A stretch of 64,000 bases of DNA from Hymenobacter sp. BT18. GTDB taxonomy: Bacteria; Bacteroidota; Bacteroidia; Cytophagales; Hymenobacteraceae. Location: NCBI RefSeq assembly GCF_012273015.1, contig NZ_CP050954.1:1178001-1242000 (forward strand), given 5' to 3'. This document shows positions 1 through 8,883 of this stretch, piece by piece. Each line of letters opens with the position of its first letter. The first letter of the stretch is position 1. Below the pieces are notes generated by a model. That model was not told the DNA's origin. It saw nothing but the letters and a program-made list of their open reading frames with translations, and did no database searches. Position numbers and translations under genes: made by a program.

Positions 1-2
1 AG

Positions 3-1547
3 GTAACGCACTCGGCCGGCTCCTCCGTAGTACCCAACTACTCCTTTGACTGGGAAGACGACCAGTTTCAGATGCCGGCCTGGAATGAGCTGGTAGTGTA
101 CGAGCTGCACGTAGGCACTTTCAACGCCCCCGACCCCAACCGCCCCGGCACCTTCCTGAACGTAGTGGAAAAGCTGGGCTACCTGCGGGACCTGGGCATC
201 AACGCCATTGAGATTATGCCGGCCACCGAGTTTCCGGGCGGCCGCAGCTGGGGCTACAACCCCGCCCATCCCTTCGCTCTCGAAACCGACTACGGCGGGC
301 CGCAGGCCTTCAAGGAACTGATAAAACAAGCCCACCGCCACGGCATTGCCGTGATTCTGGATGTGGTCTACAACCACTTCGGGCCCGGCGACCTGGACCT
401 CTGGCAGTTTGACGGCTGGCAGGAAAACGACGGGGGCGGCGTGTACTTCTACAACGACTGGCGCGCCGAAACGCCCTGGGGCCACAACCGCCCCGACTAC
501 GGCCGCGACGCCGTGCGCCGCTACATCCGCGACAACGCCCTGATGTGGCTGGAAGAATACCGCGTGGACGGCCTCCGCGCCGATGCCATTGCCCATATCC
601 GCAACGTGGATGGCACCAACGACCCTTCCCGCGACCTGCCCGAGGGCTGGAGCTTGATGAAGTGGATCAACGAGGAAATCCGGGAGCGGATGCCCTGGAA
701 AATCACCATTGCCGAGGATCTGCTGGGCAACGAGTTCATCACCCGCGCCCCCGAAGATGGCGGCCAGGGGTTTGCTGCCCAGTGGGATGCCGGCTTTGTG
801 TACCCCATCCGCGAAGCCCTGACGACTCAGCATGACGCCGACCGCAACCTGGCGGCCGTGGCCGAAGCCGTGGCTAAGCGCTACAACGACGACGCCTTCC
901 AGCGCGTCATCTACACCGAGTCACACGACGAAGTAGCCAATGGCAAGAGCCGCGTGCCGGAGGAAATCATGCCCGGCGACGCCCACACCTGGTTCCCGAA
1001 AAAGCGGGCGACCCTGGGTGCCGCGCTGGTGTTTACGGCCCCCGGCGTGCCCATGATTTTTCAGGGCCAGGAGTTTTTGGCTGATGGCTATTTCTCCGAC
1101 GACCAGCCCCTGAAATGGGAGCACGCCGAAACGCACCGCGGCCTGGTGACGCTCTACCGGGACCTGATCCGTCTGCGGCGCAACTTCGAAGGCAGCACCC
1201 GTGGCCTGCAGGGCCAGCACATCGACGTGTTCCACGTCAACGACCAGGAAAAAGTGCTGGCCTTCCGGCGCTGGGCCGATGGCGACGGGGGTCCCGGCGA
1301 CACTACCATTGTGCTCTGCAACTTCGCCGACCGCGCCCACGAGGCCTACGCCATTGGCCTGCCCTGCCAGGGCCACTGGCGGGTGCGCTTCAACTCCGAC
1401 TGGGCCGGCTACGACGAAGAGTTCGGCAACTACGAGAGCGTGGATACGCACAGTGAGGAAGGCGAGTACGACGGGTTTGCCTGCCACGCCTCCTTTGGCC
1501 TGGCTCCCTACTCGGTGCTCATTATCTCGCAGGAATCAGGCGAGTAA
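3..1547 (+). CDS. GH13 alpha-amylase family protein, branching-enzyme/trehalohydrolase-like (5' partial)
   Basis: The reading frame is open from the first bases of the window, so the N-terminal part (probably a beta-sandwich E-set domain) lies upstream. Counting from the Met at 72, the four GH13 signature regions are present: DVVYNH (about 97-102), GLRADAI with the nucleophile Asp171, IAEDL with the acid/base Glu215, and TESHDE with Asp286. A (beta/alpha)8 barrel acting on alpha-1,4-glucans is therefore certain. The protein resembles branching-enzyme-like GH13 proteins of Cytophagales. Malto-oligosyltrehalose trehalohydrolase is the main alternative. It precedes a glycogen synthase on the same strand, which supports a role in glycogen metabolism, although a strong terminator separates the two genes. 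Confidence 0.85.
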   Translation, partial: VTHSAGSSVVPNYSFDWEDDQFQMPAWNELVVYELHVGTFNAPDPNRPGTFLNVVEKLGYLRDLGINAIEIMPATEFPGGRSWGYNPAHPFALETDYGGPQAFKELIKQAHRHGIAVILDVVYNHFGPGDLDLWQFDGWQENDGGGVYFYNDWRAETPWGHNRPDYGRDAVRRYIRDNALMWLEEYRVDGLRADAIAHIRNVDGTNDPSRDLPEGWSLMKWINEEIRERMPWKITIAEDLLGNEFITRAPEDGGQGFAAQWDAGFVYPIREALTTQHDADRNLAAVAEAVAKRYNDDAFQRVIYTESHDEVANGKSRVPEEIMPGDAHTWFPKKRATLGAALVFTAPGVPMIFQGQEFLADGYFSDDQPLKWEHAETHRGLVTLYRDLIRLRRNFEGSTRGLQGQHIDVFHVNDQEKVLAFRRWADGDGGPGDTTIVLCNFADRAHEAYAIGLPCQGHWRVRFNSDWAGYDEEFGNYESVDTHSEEGEYDGFACHASFGLAPYSVLIISQESGE

Positions 1548-1567
1548 TTTTTCGTTTCTCTACACCT

Positions 1568-1614
1568 ACGGATGCCGGCCGGGAAATCATCCCGGGCCGG
1601 CATCCGTGTTTTTT
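1568..1614 (+). terminator. Rho-independent terminator after the GH13 gene
   Basis: A perfect 13-bp stem (1568-1580 pairing with 1595-1607, arm ACGGATGCCGGCC) is followed by a run of T at 1609-1614. It lies 21 bases after the GH13 stop codon. Confidence 0.85.
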
Positions 1615-1705
1615 GGTGAAAAAACGGGCCCTTGCTGGCATTGCATCCCGTTTGCTGCCTACTTTACCGGCCCGTCCGGCTTCCACCCTTCTATTCTTGC
1701 GCGTT

Positions 1706-3553
1706 ATGCAGTTTCCATCATCGGCCCCCGACCTTGTTGCCCCCAATGCCCTGCTGGTGGAAGTAGCCTGGGAAGTCTGCAACCAAGTGGGTGGCATCTA
1801 CACCGTTATCCGCAGCAAAGTACCGGCTACGGTGCAGGGCTGGCAGGATAGCTACTGCCTGCTGGGCCCATACTTCGCGCACCAGGCCCAAGCCGAGTTT
1901 GAACCCGTAACGGAAGCGGAGCTGGCCGCGGCCGCCGACCCGTTTTCGCGGGCCGTGCGCCGCCTGCGGGAACAAGGCGTGGATGTGCACTACGGCGTGT
2001 GGCTGGTAACGGGCCGCCCCCGGGTGGTGCTTCTGAACCCCTATGATGCCTACGGACAGCTGGGCCAGATCAAAGCCGACCTCTGGCGCGACCACGGCAT
2101 TCCGACCCCCGAACACGACGACCTGCTACACCAAGTAGAGGCCTTTGGGCACCTAGCCAAGCGCTTTGTGCAGGCGCTGGCCGCCGAAGCGGCCGAGGAC
2201 GCCACTCAACCTAAGGTGCTGGTGCACTTCCACGAGTGGATGACGGGCGTGGCTATTCCCGACCTGCGCCGCGAGCAGGTGCCGGTGCACATCATCTTCA
2301 CTACCCACGCCACGCTGCTGGGCCGCTACCTGGCCATGAACGACCCCAACTTCTACGACCACCTGATGCAGGTGAGCTGGGAGGCGGAGGCGCGCCACTT
2401 CAACATTGAAACGGCTGTGCGCATAGAGCGGGCCGCCGCGCACGGCTCCCACGTGTTTACCACGGTAAGTGAGCTGACGGTGCGGGAGTGCATCTACCTG
2501 CTCGACCGGATACCTGACGCAGTGCTGCCCAACGGCCTGAACATCGAGCGGTTTGTGGCCCTGCACGAGTTCCAGAACCTGCACCAGCAGTACAAAGCCA
2601 AGATTCACGAATTCGTGATGGCGCACTTCTTCCAGAGCTACTCGTTTGATCTGGACAAGACGCTGTACCTGTTTACCTCGGGCCGCTACGAGTACCACAA
2701 CAAGGGGTTCGACCTGACGCTGGAGGCGCTGGCCCGCCTCAACTACCGCCTGCAGCAAAGCGGGCTGGAAGGCCAGGTGGTTATGTTTTTCATTACCAAG
2801 CGTCCTTTCTACAGCATCAACCCGCAGGTGCTGCAAAGCCGCGCGGTGCTGAATGAAGTGCGCGAAACCTGCGAAGCCATTGAGCGACAGGTGGGTGAGC
2901 GGCTGTTCTACGCCGCCGCCGGCGCTACCGACTACAAGCTGCCCGAGCTAGGCAGCATGGTAGACGATTACTGGAAGCTGCGCTACCGCCGCACCCTGCA
3001 AAGCTGGAAAACCAACAGCCTGCCCCCGGTTATCACCCACAACTTAGTAGACGACCACAACGACGACATTCTCAACTTTGTGCGGCGCGCCAACTTGGTC
3101 AACAACCAGCATGACCGGGTGAAAATTGTGTATCACCCCGATTTTGTGTCGCCCACCTCTCCCCTGTTTGGTATGGAGTACGGGCAGTTTGTGCGGGGCT
3201 GTCACCTGGGCATCTTTCCAAGCTATTACGAGCCCTGGGGGTACACCCCGCTGGAGTGCGTAGCCCGCGGCGTGCCTGCCATCACCAGCGACCTGTCGGG
3301 CTTCGGCGACTATGTGATGCAGAATGTACCGCAACACGAGGAGAAAGGCATTTTCGTGGTGCAGCGCCAGGAAAAGAGCTTCGATGAAGCCGCGGAGGAG
3401 CTCACCAACATGCTCTGGACCTTTGTGCTGCAAACCCGCCGGGAACGGATTATGCAGCGCAATCAGGTAGAAAGCTCCTCGGAAATGTACGACTGGAAAA
3501 ACCTGCGCGTGTACTACGACCGGGCCTATCACCTGGCCCTGGAGCGGAGCTAA
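1706..3553 (+). CDS. Glycogen synthase, GT3 (eukaryote-type) family
   Basis: The 615-residue product transfers glucose from a nucleotide sugar to growing glycogen. The N-terminus has the GT3 hallmark EVAWEVCNQVGGIYTVI (residues about 19-35) known from yeast and animal Gsy enzymes. Further family motifs are HFHEWM, FTTHATLLGRYL, a TSGRYEYHNKGFD stretch near the middle, and the C-terminal EPWGYTPLECVARG near residue 508, which carries the catalytic Glu. The frame is open back to 1613, but ATG 1706 places the conserved start a few residues in, and no conserved sequence lies before it. This is not the GT5 GlgA form. Substrate (UDP- or ADP-glucose) cannot be decided from sequence alone. Confidence 0.92.
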   Translation: MQFPSSAPDLVAPNALLVEVAWEVCNQVGGIYTVIRSKVPATVQGWQDSYCLLGPYFAHQAQAEFEPVTEAELAAAADPFSRAVRRLREQGVDVHYGVWLVTGRPRVVLLNPYDAYGQLGQIKADLWRDHGIPTPEHDDLLHQVEAFGHLAKRFVQALAAEAAEDATQPKVLVHFHEWMTGVAIPDLRREQVPVHIIFTTHATLLGRYLAMNDPNFYDHLMQVSWEAEARHFNIETAVRIERAAAHGSHVFTTVSELTVRECIYLLDRIPDAVLPNGLNIERFVALHEFQNLHQQYKAKIHEFVMAHFFQSYSFDLDKTLYLFTSGRYEYHNKGFDLTLEALARLNYRLQQSGLEGQVVMFFITKRPFYSINPQVLQSRAVLNEVRETCEAIERQVGERLFYAAAGATDYKLPELGSMVDDYWKLRYRRTLQSWKTNSLPPVITHNLVDDHNDDILNFVRRANLVNNQHDRVKIVYHPDFVSPTSPLFGMEYGQFVRGCHLGIFPSYYEPWGYTPLECVARGVPAITSDLSGFGDYVMQNVPQHEEKGIFVVQRQEKSFDEAAEELTNMLWTFVLQTRRERIMQRNQVESSSEMYDWKNLRVYYDRAYHLALERS

Positions 3554-3562
3554 GGTTAATTA

Positions 3563-3614
3563 CTAGTTATCAGTTGTTTGTTGTTGTCAGGTATCAGGAT
3601 AGCCTGATAACTAG
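3563..3614. terminator. Inverted repeat between convergent genes
   Basis: CTAGTTATCAG at 3563-3573 is the exact reverse complement of CTGATAACTAG at 3604-3614, with a GT-rich spacer. It lies just after the glycogen synthase stop codon and may act as a terminator, although there is no strong T run. Confidence 0.5.
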
Positions 3615-3693
3615 CGTGGTCGTGTGGCAGGGTGCGGGGCTGGCCATTGTGGCAGCAGGAAACAACCAGCAACTCGCAATGAAAAACTAAATG

Positions 3694-4179
3694 CTACGCC
3701 ATCTGGCGGACGGGTTTGTAGAGAAACAGTAGCCCCAGGCCCGCTATCAGGCAGGCTAGAGTGGGCAACAGCCCCGTGGGCGTGAGAAAGAACGTGGGCG
3801 CGCTGAGGGCCACCAGGGTGCCCGCGGCGTGGCAAAAGGGCCGGGCCGCCCGGGAGCGGCCCTGGCTCAGCAGCTGGGCCTGCTGCAACATGCGCAGACT
3901 CAGCCCCATAAATACCACGCCCATCAGCATCAGGGAATAAAACTGAAAGTCATAAGCAAAGGTGTGGGTCATCAGGCGCTCCAGGGCCTGGCAGAGGTTG
4001 GCCAGCAAATGGGCCCCCATCCGCACCGCCACCCAGGTAGGTCCCAGCACCAGAGCAAACAACGCCAGCCGGCGGATGGGCGGTTTATAACGCACCAACC
4101 ACTGCCGCCAGCAGACAAGAGCCAGCAGCAGCGTCAGCCCCGCTGTTAGTGCATCAAGGTGTAGCCACACGAAGCTCAT
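3694..4179 (-). CDS. Hypothetical multi-pass membrane protein
   Basis: I do not recognise the family. The product is about 161 residues and shows three to four hydrophobic stretches (near the N-terminus, after residue 35, in the middle around FYSLMLMGVVFMGLSLRML, and at the C-terminus around LACLIAGLGLLFLY), so it is probably an inner-membrane protein. The frame also allows a start at 4200. I prefer 4179 because a TACTTTTG element at 4209-4216 would place transcription start at about 4202, too close to 4200 for a normal leader. It is convergent with the glycogen synthase and divergent from the next gene, so it is a single-gene unit. Confidence 0.5.
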   Translation of the reverse strand: MSFVWLHLDALTAGLTLLLALVCWRQWLVRYKPPIRRLALFALVLGPTWVAVRMGAHLLANLCQALERLMTHTFAYDFQFYSLMLMGVVFMGLSLRMLQQAQLLSQGRSRAARPFCHAAGTLVALSAPTFFLTPTGLLPTLACLIAGLGLLFLYKPVRQMA

Positions 4180-4208
4180 AGAATAAATCAGCCGGATCAA
4201 TACCTAAG

Positions 4209-4216
4209 CAAAAGTA
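4209..4216 (-). promoter_or_regulatory. TAnnTTTG promoter element (minus strand)
   Basis: The minus strand reads TACTTTTG, matching the Bacteroidota -7 consensus TAnnTTTG, about 30 bases upstream of the chosen start of the membrane protein at 4179. Confidence 0.5.
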
Positions 4217-4430
4217 CCCGCTTACTGCCCCTGCGTCAATCACATAAGCATGTGAAGGCTCCCAGGCCCTACTCAGCTAGCTACAATACAATTCGCGCCG
4301 GAGAATCATAATTGGCGCTGTAGAAGTATGCCGCTTATTGCCTACCTTCTTTTCCCTTTCCCTCCTACCACACCAAACACTTCGGTACCTGGCTGGTTAT
4401 TTTTATTCATTTCTCTGTTTTAAGTTAAGT

Positions 4431-5264
4431 ATGCGGCTGCCTGGACTTCTTATGCTGGTAGGGTTTCTGGGCTGGGCCTCCTGGGCCACTGCCCACGAAT
4501 TCTGGCTGCACCCCAGCCGCTACCGCGTATCGCCCGGCACCCTCGTTCATGTTCGTCGGTTGGTTGGGCAGCAATTGACGGGCTCCCCTTGGTCGGGCAC
4601 GAGCCAGCGCCTGGCCCGGCTGGTGCAGTACGCCCCCAACGATACCGTAGACCTGACGGCCCTGGCCACGCTGGCCGACACGCTGCGCACCACCTTGGAA
4701 CTGAATGAGTCGGGCACGCACATGCTGTGCCTGGATACCAACGAAACGGCTTTGTCTTTATCGGCCGCCGATTTTAATGCTTACCTGAAGGAAGAAGGGC
4801 TGGAAAGCATTCTGCTTGTGCGCCAGAAACGCAAGCAGCTGGACAAGCCGGCCCGGGAAACCTACCGCCGGTGCGCCAAAACCCTCGTGCAGGTTGGCGG
4901 TACCCTGGCCGGGCCCTTCAACGCGCAAGCCGGGCAGGACCTGGAATTCATTGCGGATCAGAACCCCTATGCGGCCCGGCCCGGCTCCCTGCTTACGGTA
5001 CAATTGCGGGAAAAAGGCCAACCCATTCGGGGGCAGCTGGTGCAAGCCTGGGTAAAATCCCAAACTCCCGCCCAGGCGCCCGCTCAGCTGCAGCGCCTGT
5101 ATACGTCGCCGGAAGGCCGGGTGCTGATTCGCTTGCCCACGCAGCCCGCCGAAATCCTGGTGAGTGCCGTCCGGATGCACCCGCATCCGCACCCCGACCA
5201 AGCCGATTGGCAGAGTACCTGGGCTACACTTACCTTCGGGGTAAATCAACCCTATAAGCGTTGA
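4431..5264 (+). CDS. Exported DUF4198/NikM-like protein
   Basis: The 277-residue product starts with a clear signal peptide (MRLPGLLMLVGFLGWASWATA) followed at once by AHEFWLHP, the N-terminal sequence typical of DUF4198 proteins, periplasmic beta-rich proteins often associated with metal uptake or surface systems. Further on are a RRCAKTLVQVG stretch and a Gly/Pro-rich Ig-like segment (about 165-270). The frame is open from 4338, but that start would put 31 extra residues ahead of the signal peptide, so 4431 is preferred. It has no transport partner nearby, so its substrate is unknown. The stop codon overlaps the upstream part of the next open frame only. Confidence 0.7.
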   Translation: MRLPGLLMLVGFLGWASWATAHEFWLHPSRYRVSPGTLVHVRRLVGQQLTGSPWSGTSQRLARLVQYAPNDTVDLTALATLADTLRTTLELNESGTHMLCLDTNETALSLSAADFNAYLKEEGLESILLVRQKRKQLDKPARETYRRCAKTLVQVGGTLAGPFNAQAGQDLEFIADQNPYAARPGSLLTVQLREKGQPIRGQLVQAWVKSQTPAQAPAQLQRLYTSPEGRVLIRLPTQPAEILVSAVRMHPHPHPDQADWQSTWATLTFGVNQPYKR

Positions 5265-5335
5265 TAGGCCCTATTTCCGCAACGATTTTTTTTACTACCT
5301 TCGCAACTCCCGTAACCTCCGAACTGTCCGCTGGT

Positions 5336-5710
5336 ATGAAGTACTCGATTGATAAAAAAGAAACCTACACAATCATCACGATTGACGAGAAGAAGCTTGA
5401 CACTACGGTGGCGCCGGATCTGAAATCGGAGTTTGTGAAATTGAATGCCGAGGGCATTAACAACCTGATTCTGGACTTGCAGAACGTAAAGTACACGGAC
5501 TCTTCGGGGTTAAGTTCTATTCTGATTGCCAACCGTCTGTGCAATTCCACTGGCGGTCTGCTGGTGCTGACCGGCCTGCAGGACCACGTCATGAAGCTGA
5601 TCACCATCTCGAAGCTGGAATCGGTACTGCACATTCTGCCCACCGTGGAAGAAGGCATTGACCGGATTTTCCTGCACGCCATTGAGCGCGACCTGACCAG
5701 CAAAGAGTAG
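5336..5710 (+). CDS. STAS-domain anti-sigma factor antagonist
   Basis: The 124-residue protein is a single STAS domain. The conserved loop YTDSSGLSS (residues about 53-61) contains the Asp-Ser pair at which SpoIIAA-type antagonists are phosphorylated. The known role of the family is to bind an anti-sigma/serine kinase partner in the cytoplasm. No such kinase or sigma factor gene lies nearby, so the partner is unknown. The frame is open from 5261, but the conserved domain begins at MKYSIDKK (5336). A TACCTTCG sequence at 5296-5303, one base off the promoter consensus, lies upstream. Ribonuclease Z follows on the same strand after a hairpin. Confidence 0.88.
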   Translation: MKYSIDKKETYTIITIDEKKLDTTVAPDLKSEFVKLNAEGINNLILDLQNVKYTDSSGLSSILIANRLCNSTGGLLVLTGLQDHVMKLITISKLESVLHILPTVEEGIDRIFLHAIERDLTSKE

Positions 5711-5720
5711 CCTGTTTATG

Positions 5721-5786
5721 GGCTGTTGGCTGTTGGCTGTTAGCTGTTAGTTTTTCTGCTGACAGCTACCGGCCAACAGCCTTTTT
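5721..5786 (+). terminator. Repeat-derived hairpin terminator
   Basis: GGCTGTTGGC (5721-5730) pairs with GCC(A)ACAGCC-type sequence at 5771-5781, with further imperfect pairing inward, followed by TTTTTATTT. The left arm contains the 16-mer GCTGTTGGCTGTTGGC, which is found again at 7616-7631. Confidence 0.6.
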
Positions 5787-5880
5787 ATTTACCTGGCTGA
5801 TGCGCTGCCTGGCCGAAGGGCTACCCAATCCCGCCGCTTCTCCGCAGCCATTTAACCAGCTAGCCAGCCAGCCATTTTAC

Positions 5881-6816
5881 ATGGAATTTGAGCTAAGGAT
5901 TTTGGGCAGCGGCTCGGCCACGCCAGTACCGGGCCGCCACCACACGGCCCAGGTATTGAGCGTGGGCAACACGCATTACCTGCTGGATTGTGGCGAAGGC
6001 ACGCAGCGCCGGCTGATGGAGCACAAAATCAGCCCCATGCGCCTCAGCGTCATCTTTATTTCCCACCTGCACGGCGACCATTTCTTTGGCTTGTTTGGCT
6101 TGCTGGGCACTATGCAGCTGCAAAGCCGCACCGAGCCGCTGCGCCTCTTCGGCCCCGCTGGCCTGGAAGAAGTCCTGACCACGCAGTTCCGCCACTCGGG
6201 CACCCAGCTCAGCTTCGACCTGGAATTTGTGGTGGTGGACCCCACCGTGCACCAACTGGTGTATGAGGATAAGCTGCTGACGGTGCACAGCTTGCCCATG
6301 CGCCACCGCATTGCCTGCTGCGGCTACCTGCTGCGCGAGCAGCCCCGGCGCCGCTCCCTGCTGCGGGACCGGCTGCCGGCCAGCCTCTCCCCCGCCCAGC
6401 TCCAGCAGCTCAGCCAGGGCGAAGACCTACTCGACGAAACTACCGGCGAGGTAGTGCTCCGCTATGCCGAGGTAACGGGCCCACCCAAACGCGCCCGCAG
6501 CTACGCCTTCTGCTCCGACACTGTGTATTTGCCGGGATTGGTGGAGCTGGTGCGCGGGGTGGATGTGCTCTACCACGAAGCCACCTTCCTGGATGAGCTG
6601 CGCGAGCGGGCCGCCGTTACGTTTCACGCCACGGCCCGGCAGGCGGGCCAGCTGGCCCGGGAAGCCGGCGTGGGCCAATTGCTCATCGGGCACTTTTCTT
6701 CCCGCTACCGCGACCTGGAGCCCCACCTGCGCGAGGCCCGCTCCGAGTTTGCGCCTACGCTCCTGGCTCTGGAAGGCACCGTGGTAAACGTTCCTAATCA
6801 ACCAACTGCCGAGTAA
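5881..6816 (+). CDS. rnz: Ribonuclease Z
   Basis: The 311-residue protein is a metallo-beta-lactamase-fold endonuclease that trims the 3' ends of tRNA precursors. Visible motifs are GSGSATP near the N-terminus, DCGEGTQ, the zinc-binding SHLHGDH (61-67), the FCSDT loop, a YHEATF segment, the HATARQAG motif and the C-terminal LLIGHFSSRY. Length matches the short bacterial RNase Z form. The frame is open from 5800, but ATG 5881 directly precedes the conserved beta-strand. Confidence 0.95.
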   Translation: MEFELRILGSGSATPVPGRHHTAQVLSVGNTHYLLDCGEGTQRRLMEHKISPMRLSVIFISHLHGDHFFGLFGLLGTMQLQSRTEPLRLFGPAGLEEVLTTQFRHSGTQLSFDLEFVVVDPTVHQLVYEDKLLTVHSLPMRHRIACCGYLLREQPRRRSLLRDRLPASLSPAQLQQLSQGEDLLDETTGEVVLRYAEVTGPPKRARSYAFCSDTVYLPGLVELVRGVDVLYHEATFLDELRERAAVTFHATARQAGQLAREAGVGQLLIGHFSSRYRDLEPHLREARSEFAPTLLALEGTVVNVPNQPTAE

Positions 6817-6842
6817 GCGGCGCGTTGTTGTACTTTGACCGT

Positions 6843-7598
6843 ATGGTTCCAACTTCTTCTTTTGCCCACAAAAAGCAGCAGCTCTACCTGGTTCTGAGCG
6901 GCATTTTTATTGTAAATGCCCTGCTGGCCGAAATCATCGGCGTGAAGATCTTCTCGGTAGATGCCCTGCTGGGGCTGCCCGGCAACCTCACGGCCGGGGT
7001 GCTGATCTGGCCCGTGGTATTCGTCACCACCGACATTATCAACGAGTACTTTGGGCGCAAGGGCGTGCTGCGGGTCAGCTTCCTCACGGTAGGGCTGATT
7101 CTGTACGCCTTCCTCGTGATTCTGGCTACCACCAAGCTGCCACCGGCGCAATTCTGGCTCGACATCAACAAAGTAGATGCGGAAGGCCGACCCTTCAACA
7201 TTGAATTTGCCTACCAGAGCATTTTCCGCCAGGGCCTGGGCATCATCACGGGCTCTATTGTGGCCTTTCTAATTGGCCAAGTACTCGATGCTACCGTGTT
7301 CCAGGCCCTGCGCCGCATCACGGGCAGCCGCCTGATCTGGCTGCGGGCCACGGGCTCCACGCTGGTCTCACAGCTGGTCGATTCGTTTGTGGTGCTGTTC
7401 GTGGCGTTTTACCTGTTCGGCAACTGGAGCTTCGAGCAGGTGCTGAGTGTGGCTAACACCAACTACTGGTATAAATTCGCGTCGGCCATTCTGCTCACAC
7501 CGGTGCTCTACCTGGCTCACTACCTCATCGACCGGTACCTGGGCCAGGATGATACGGTGGAGCTGCAGCAGGAAGCTGCCGCTAATGTGAGCGTGTAA
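6843..7598 (+). CDS. Queuosine precursor transporter (VUT/YhhQ family)
   Basis: The 251-residue inner-membrane protein has six or so hydrophobic helices and the family pattern VTTDIINEYFGRKGVLR after the second helix. YhhQ proteins import preQ0/preQ1 for tRNA queuosine synthesis. It follows ribonuclease Z by 26 bases, so the two genes may be co-transcribed, which would group two tRNA-maturation functions. ATG 6843 is preferred to 6825. A hairpin repeat follows the stop codon. Confidence 0.9.
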   Translation: MVPTSSFAHKKQQLYLVLSGIFIVNALLAEIIGVKIFSVDALLGLPGNLTAGVLIWPVVFVTTDIINEYFGRKGVLRVSFLTVGLILYAFLVILATTKLPPAQFWLDINKVDAEGRPFNIEFAYQSIFRQGLGIITGSIVAFLIGQVLDATVFQALRRITGSRLIWLRATGSTLVSQLVDSFVVLFVAFYLFGNWSFEQVLSVANTNYWYKFASAILLTPVLYLAHYLIDRYLGQDDTVELQQEAAANVSV

Positions 7599-7606
7599 GA
7601 TGCTGG

Positions 7607-7683
7607 TAGCTAATAGCTGTTGGCTGTTGGCAGAAATGAGTTCGAAATTGTTTTAAAAGCTAACAGCCAACAGCTATTAGCTA
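7607..7683. repeat. Perfect 22-bp inverted repeat, dispersed repeat family
   Basis: 7607-7628 is the exact reverse complement of 7662-7683, and pairing continues for three more positions inward with one wobble. The arm contains GCTGTTGGCTGTTGGC, which is shared with the hairpin at 5721. It lies between the queuosine transporter and trpS. Confidence 0.85.
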
Positions 7684-7696
7684 ATTGCTTAAAAAA

Positions 7697-8674
7697 ATGC
7701 CCCGCATTCTCACTGGCATCCAGAGTACCGGCCGGCCGCACTTAGGTAACCTACTCGGCGCCATTCTGCCCATGATTGACTTGTCGCGCAATGCTGCCAA
7801 CGAGTCCTTGTTCTTCATTGCCGATCTGCACTCCCTTACCACCGTGCGCGACGCGGAGCTGCTGCGCCAGAACACCTACGCGGTGGCCGCCGCCTGGCTG
7901 GCCTGCGGCATCGATACGGAGCGCAACCTGTTCTACCGGCAGTCGGATGTGCCCCAGGTGACGGAGCTGACGTGGTACCTCTCGTGCTTCACGCCGTTCC
8001 CGATGCTGGCCAACGCCCATTCGTTTAAGGACAAGTCCAGCCGCTTGGCCGACGTGAATGCCGGTCTTTTCACCTACCCCGTGCTCATGGCCGCCGACAT
8101 CCTGCTCTACGACGTGGACATTGTGCCCGTGGGCAAAGACCAGATTCAGCACCTCGAAATCACGCGGGACATTGCTTCGGCCTTCAACAACCGCTACGGC
8201 GAAACCTTCGTGCTGCCTCAGGTGCGCGTAGATGAGCAGGTAATGCTGGTGCCTGGCCTCGACGGCCAGAAGATGAGTAAGAGCTACGGCAACATTCTCG
8301 ACATCTTCGTGGACGACAAGGCCCTGCTCAAAACCATCAAGAGCATTGTATCAGACAGCACGCCCCTGGAAGCGCCCAAGAACCCGGACACCGACACTAC
8401 CTTCAAGCTTTACTCCCTGCTGGCTACGCCCGAACAGGTGGAGGAAATGCGCCAGAACTACCTGCGCGGCGGCTACGGCTACGGCCACGCCAAGCAGGCG
8501 CTCTACGAGGTAATCCTTACGCGCTTTGCCCGGGAGCGGGAGTTGTTCAGCTACTACATGAACAACCTGCCCGAAGTAGACGCCCGCCTGGCCGATGGGG
8601 CCCGGAAAGCCCAGGCCTACGGCTCCGACGTCCTGAACAAAGTGCGTGAGAAAGTAGGTTACCTCAGAAGGTAA
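7697..8674 (+). CDS. trpS: Tryptophanyl-tRNA synthetase
   Basis: The 325-residue class Ic synthetase charges tRNA-Trp. The HIGH-type motif TGRPHLGN is at residues 11-18 and the KMSKS motif at about 192-196. Length is normal for bacterial TrpS. A TTG at 7685 could extend it by four residues, but ATG 7697 gives the standard N-terminus MPRILTGIQ. It is flanked on both sides by repeat-like intergenic sequence, so it is likely a single-gene unit with its own terminator. Confidence 0.97.
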   Translation: MPRILTGIQSTGRPHLGNLLGAILPMIDLSRNAANESLFFIADLHSLTTVRDAELLRQNTYAVAAAWLACGIDTERNLFYRQSDVPQVTELTWYLSCFTPFPMLANAHSFKDKSSRLADVNAGLFTYPVLMAADILLYDVDIVPVGKDQIQHLEITRDIASAFNNRYGETFVLPQVRVDEQVMLVPGLDGQKMSKSYGNILDIFVDDKALLKTIKSIVSDSTPLEAPKNPDTDTTFKLYSLLATPEQVEEMRQNYLRGGYGYGHAKQALYEVILTRFARERELFSYYMNNLPEVDARLADGARKAQAYGSDVLNKVREKVGYLRR

Positions 8675-8879
8675 TGTGCTAATGTGGGAGAATGTGGGGA
8701 ATGTGCTAATGACCGCGCCTGAAACGTGCTGCCCGTTCTTCCACCAGAAAGCCCTTACTCGTTGCGCACGGGTAAGGGCTTTTCACATCTGGGGGTTTGG
8801 CCCGTTGTTCAGGACGGATTGCTTCCGCTACGCCTCGGAATGACCGCGGCTGGTACACTAGCTAAAGCATTAGCACATT
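8673..8879. repeat. Intergenic block bounded by inverted 12-mers
   Basis: AATGTGCTAATG occurs at 8673-8684 and 8700-8711, and its reverse complement CATTAGCACATT at 8868-8879. The block contains the trpS terminator and, at 8813-8843, a segment GGATTGCTTCCGCTACGCC followed by TCGGAATGAC that resembles widespread bacterial dispersed repeats. No open frame in it looks real. Confidence 0.6.
8748..8784 (+). terminator. trpS terminator
   Basis: AGCCCTTACTCG (8750-8761) pairs with CGGGTAAGGGCT (8769-8780) with a single mismatch, followed by TTTC. Confidence 0.7.
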
Positions 8880-8883
8880 ACAC

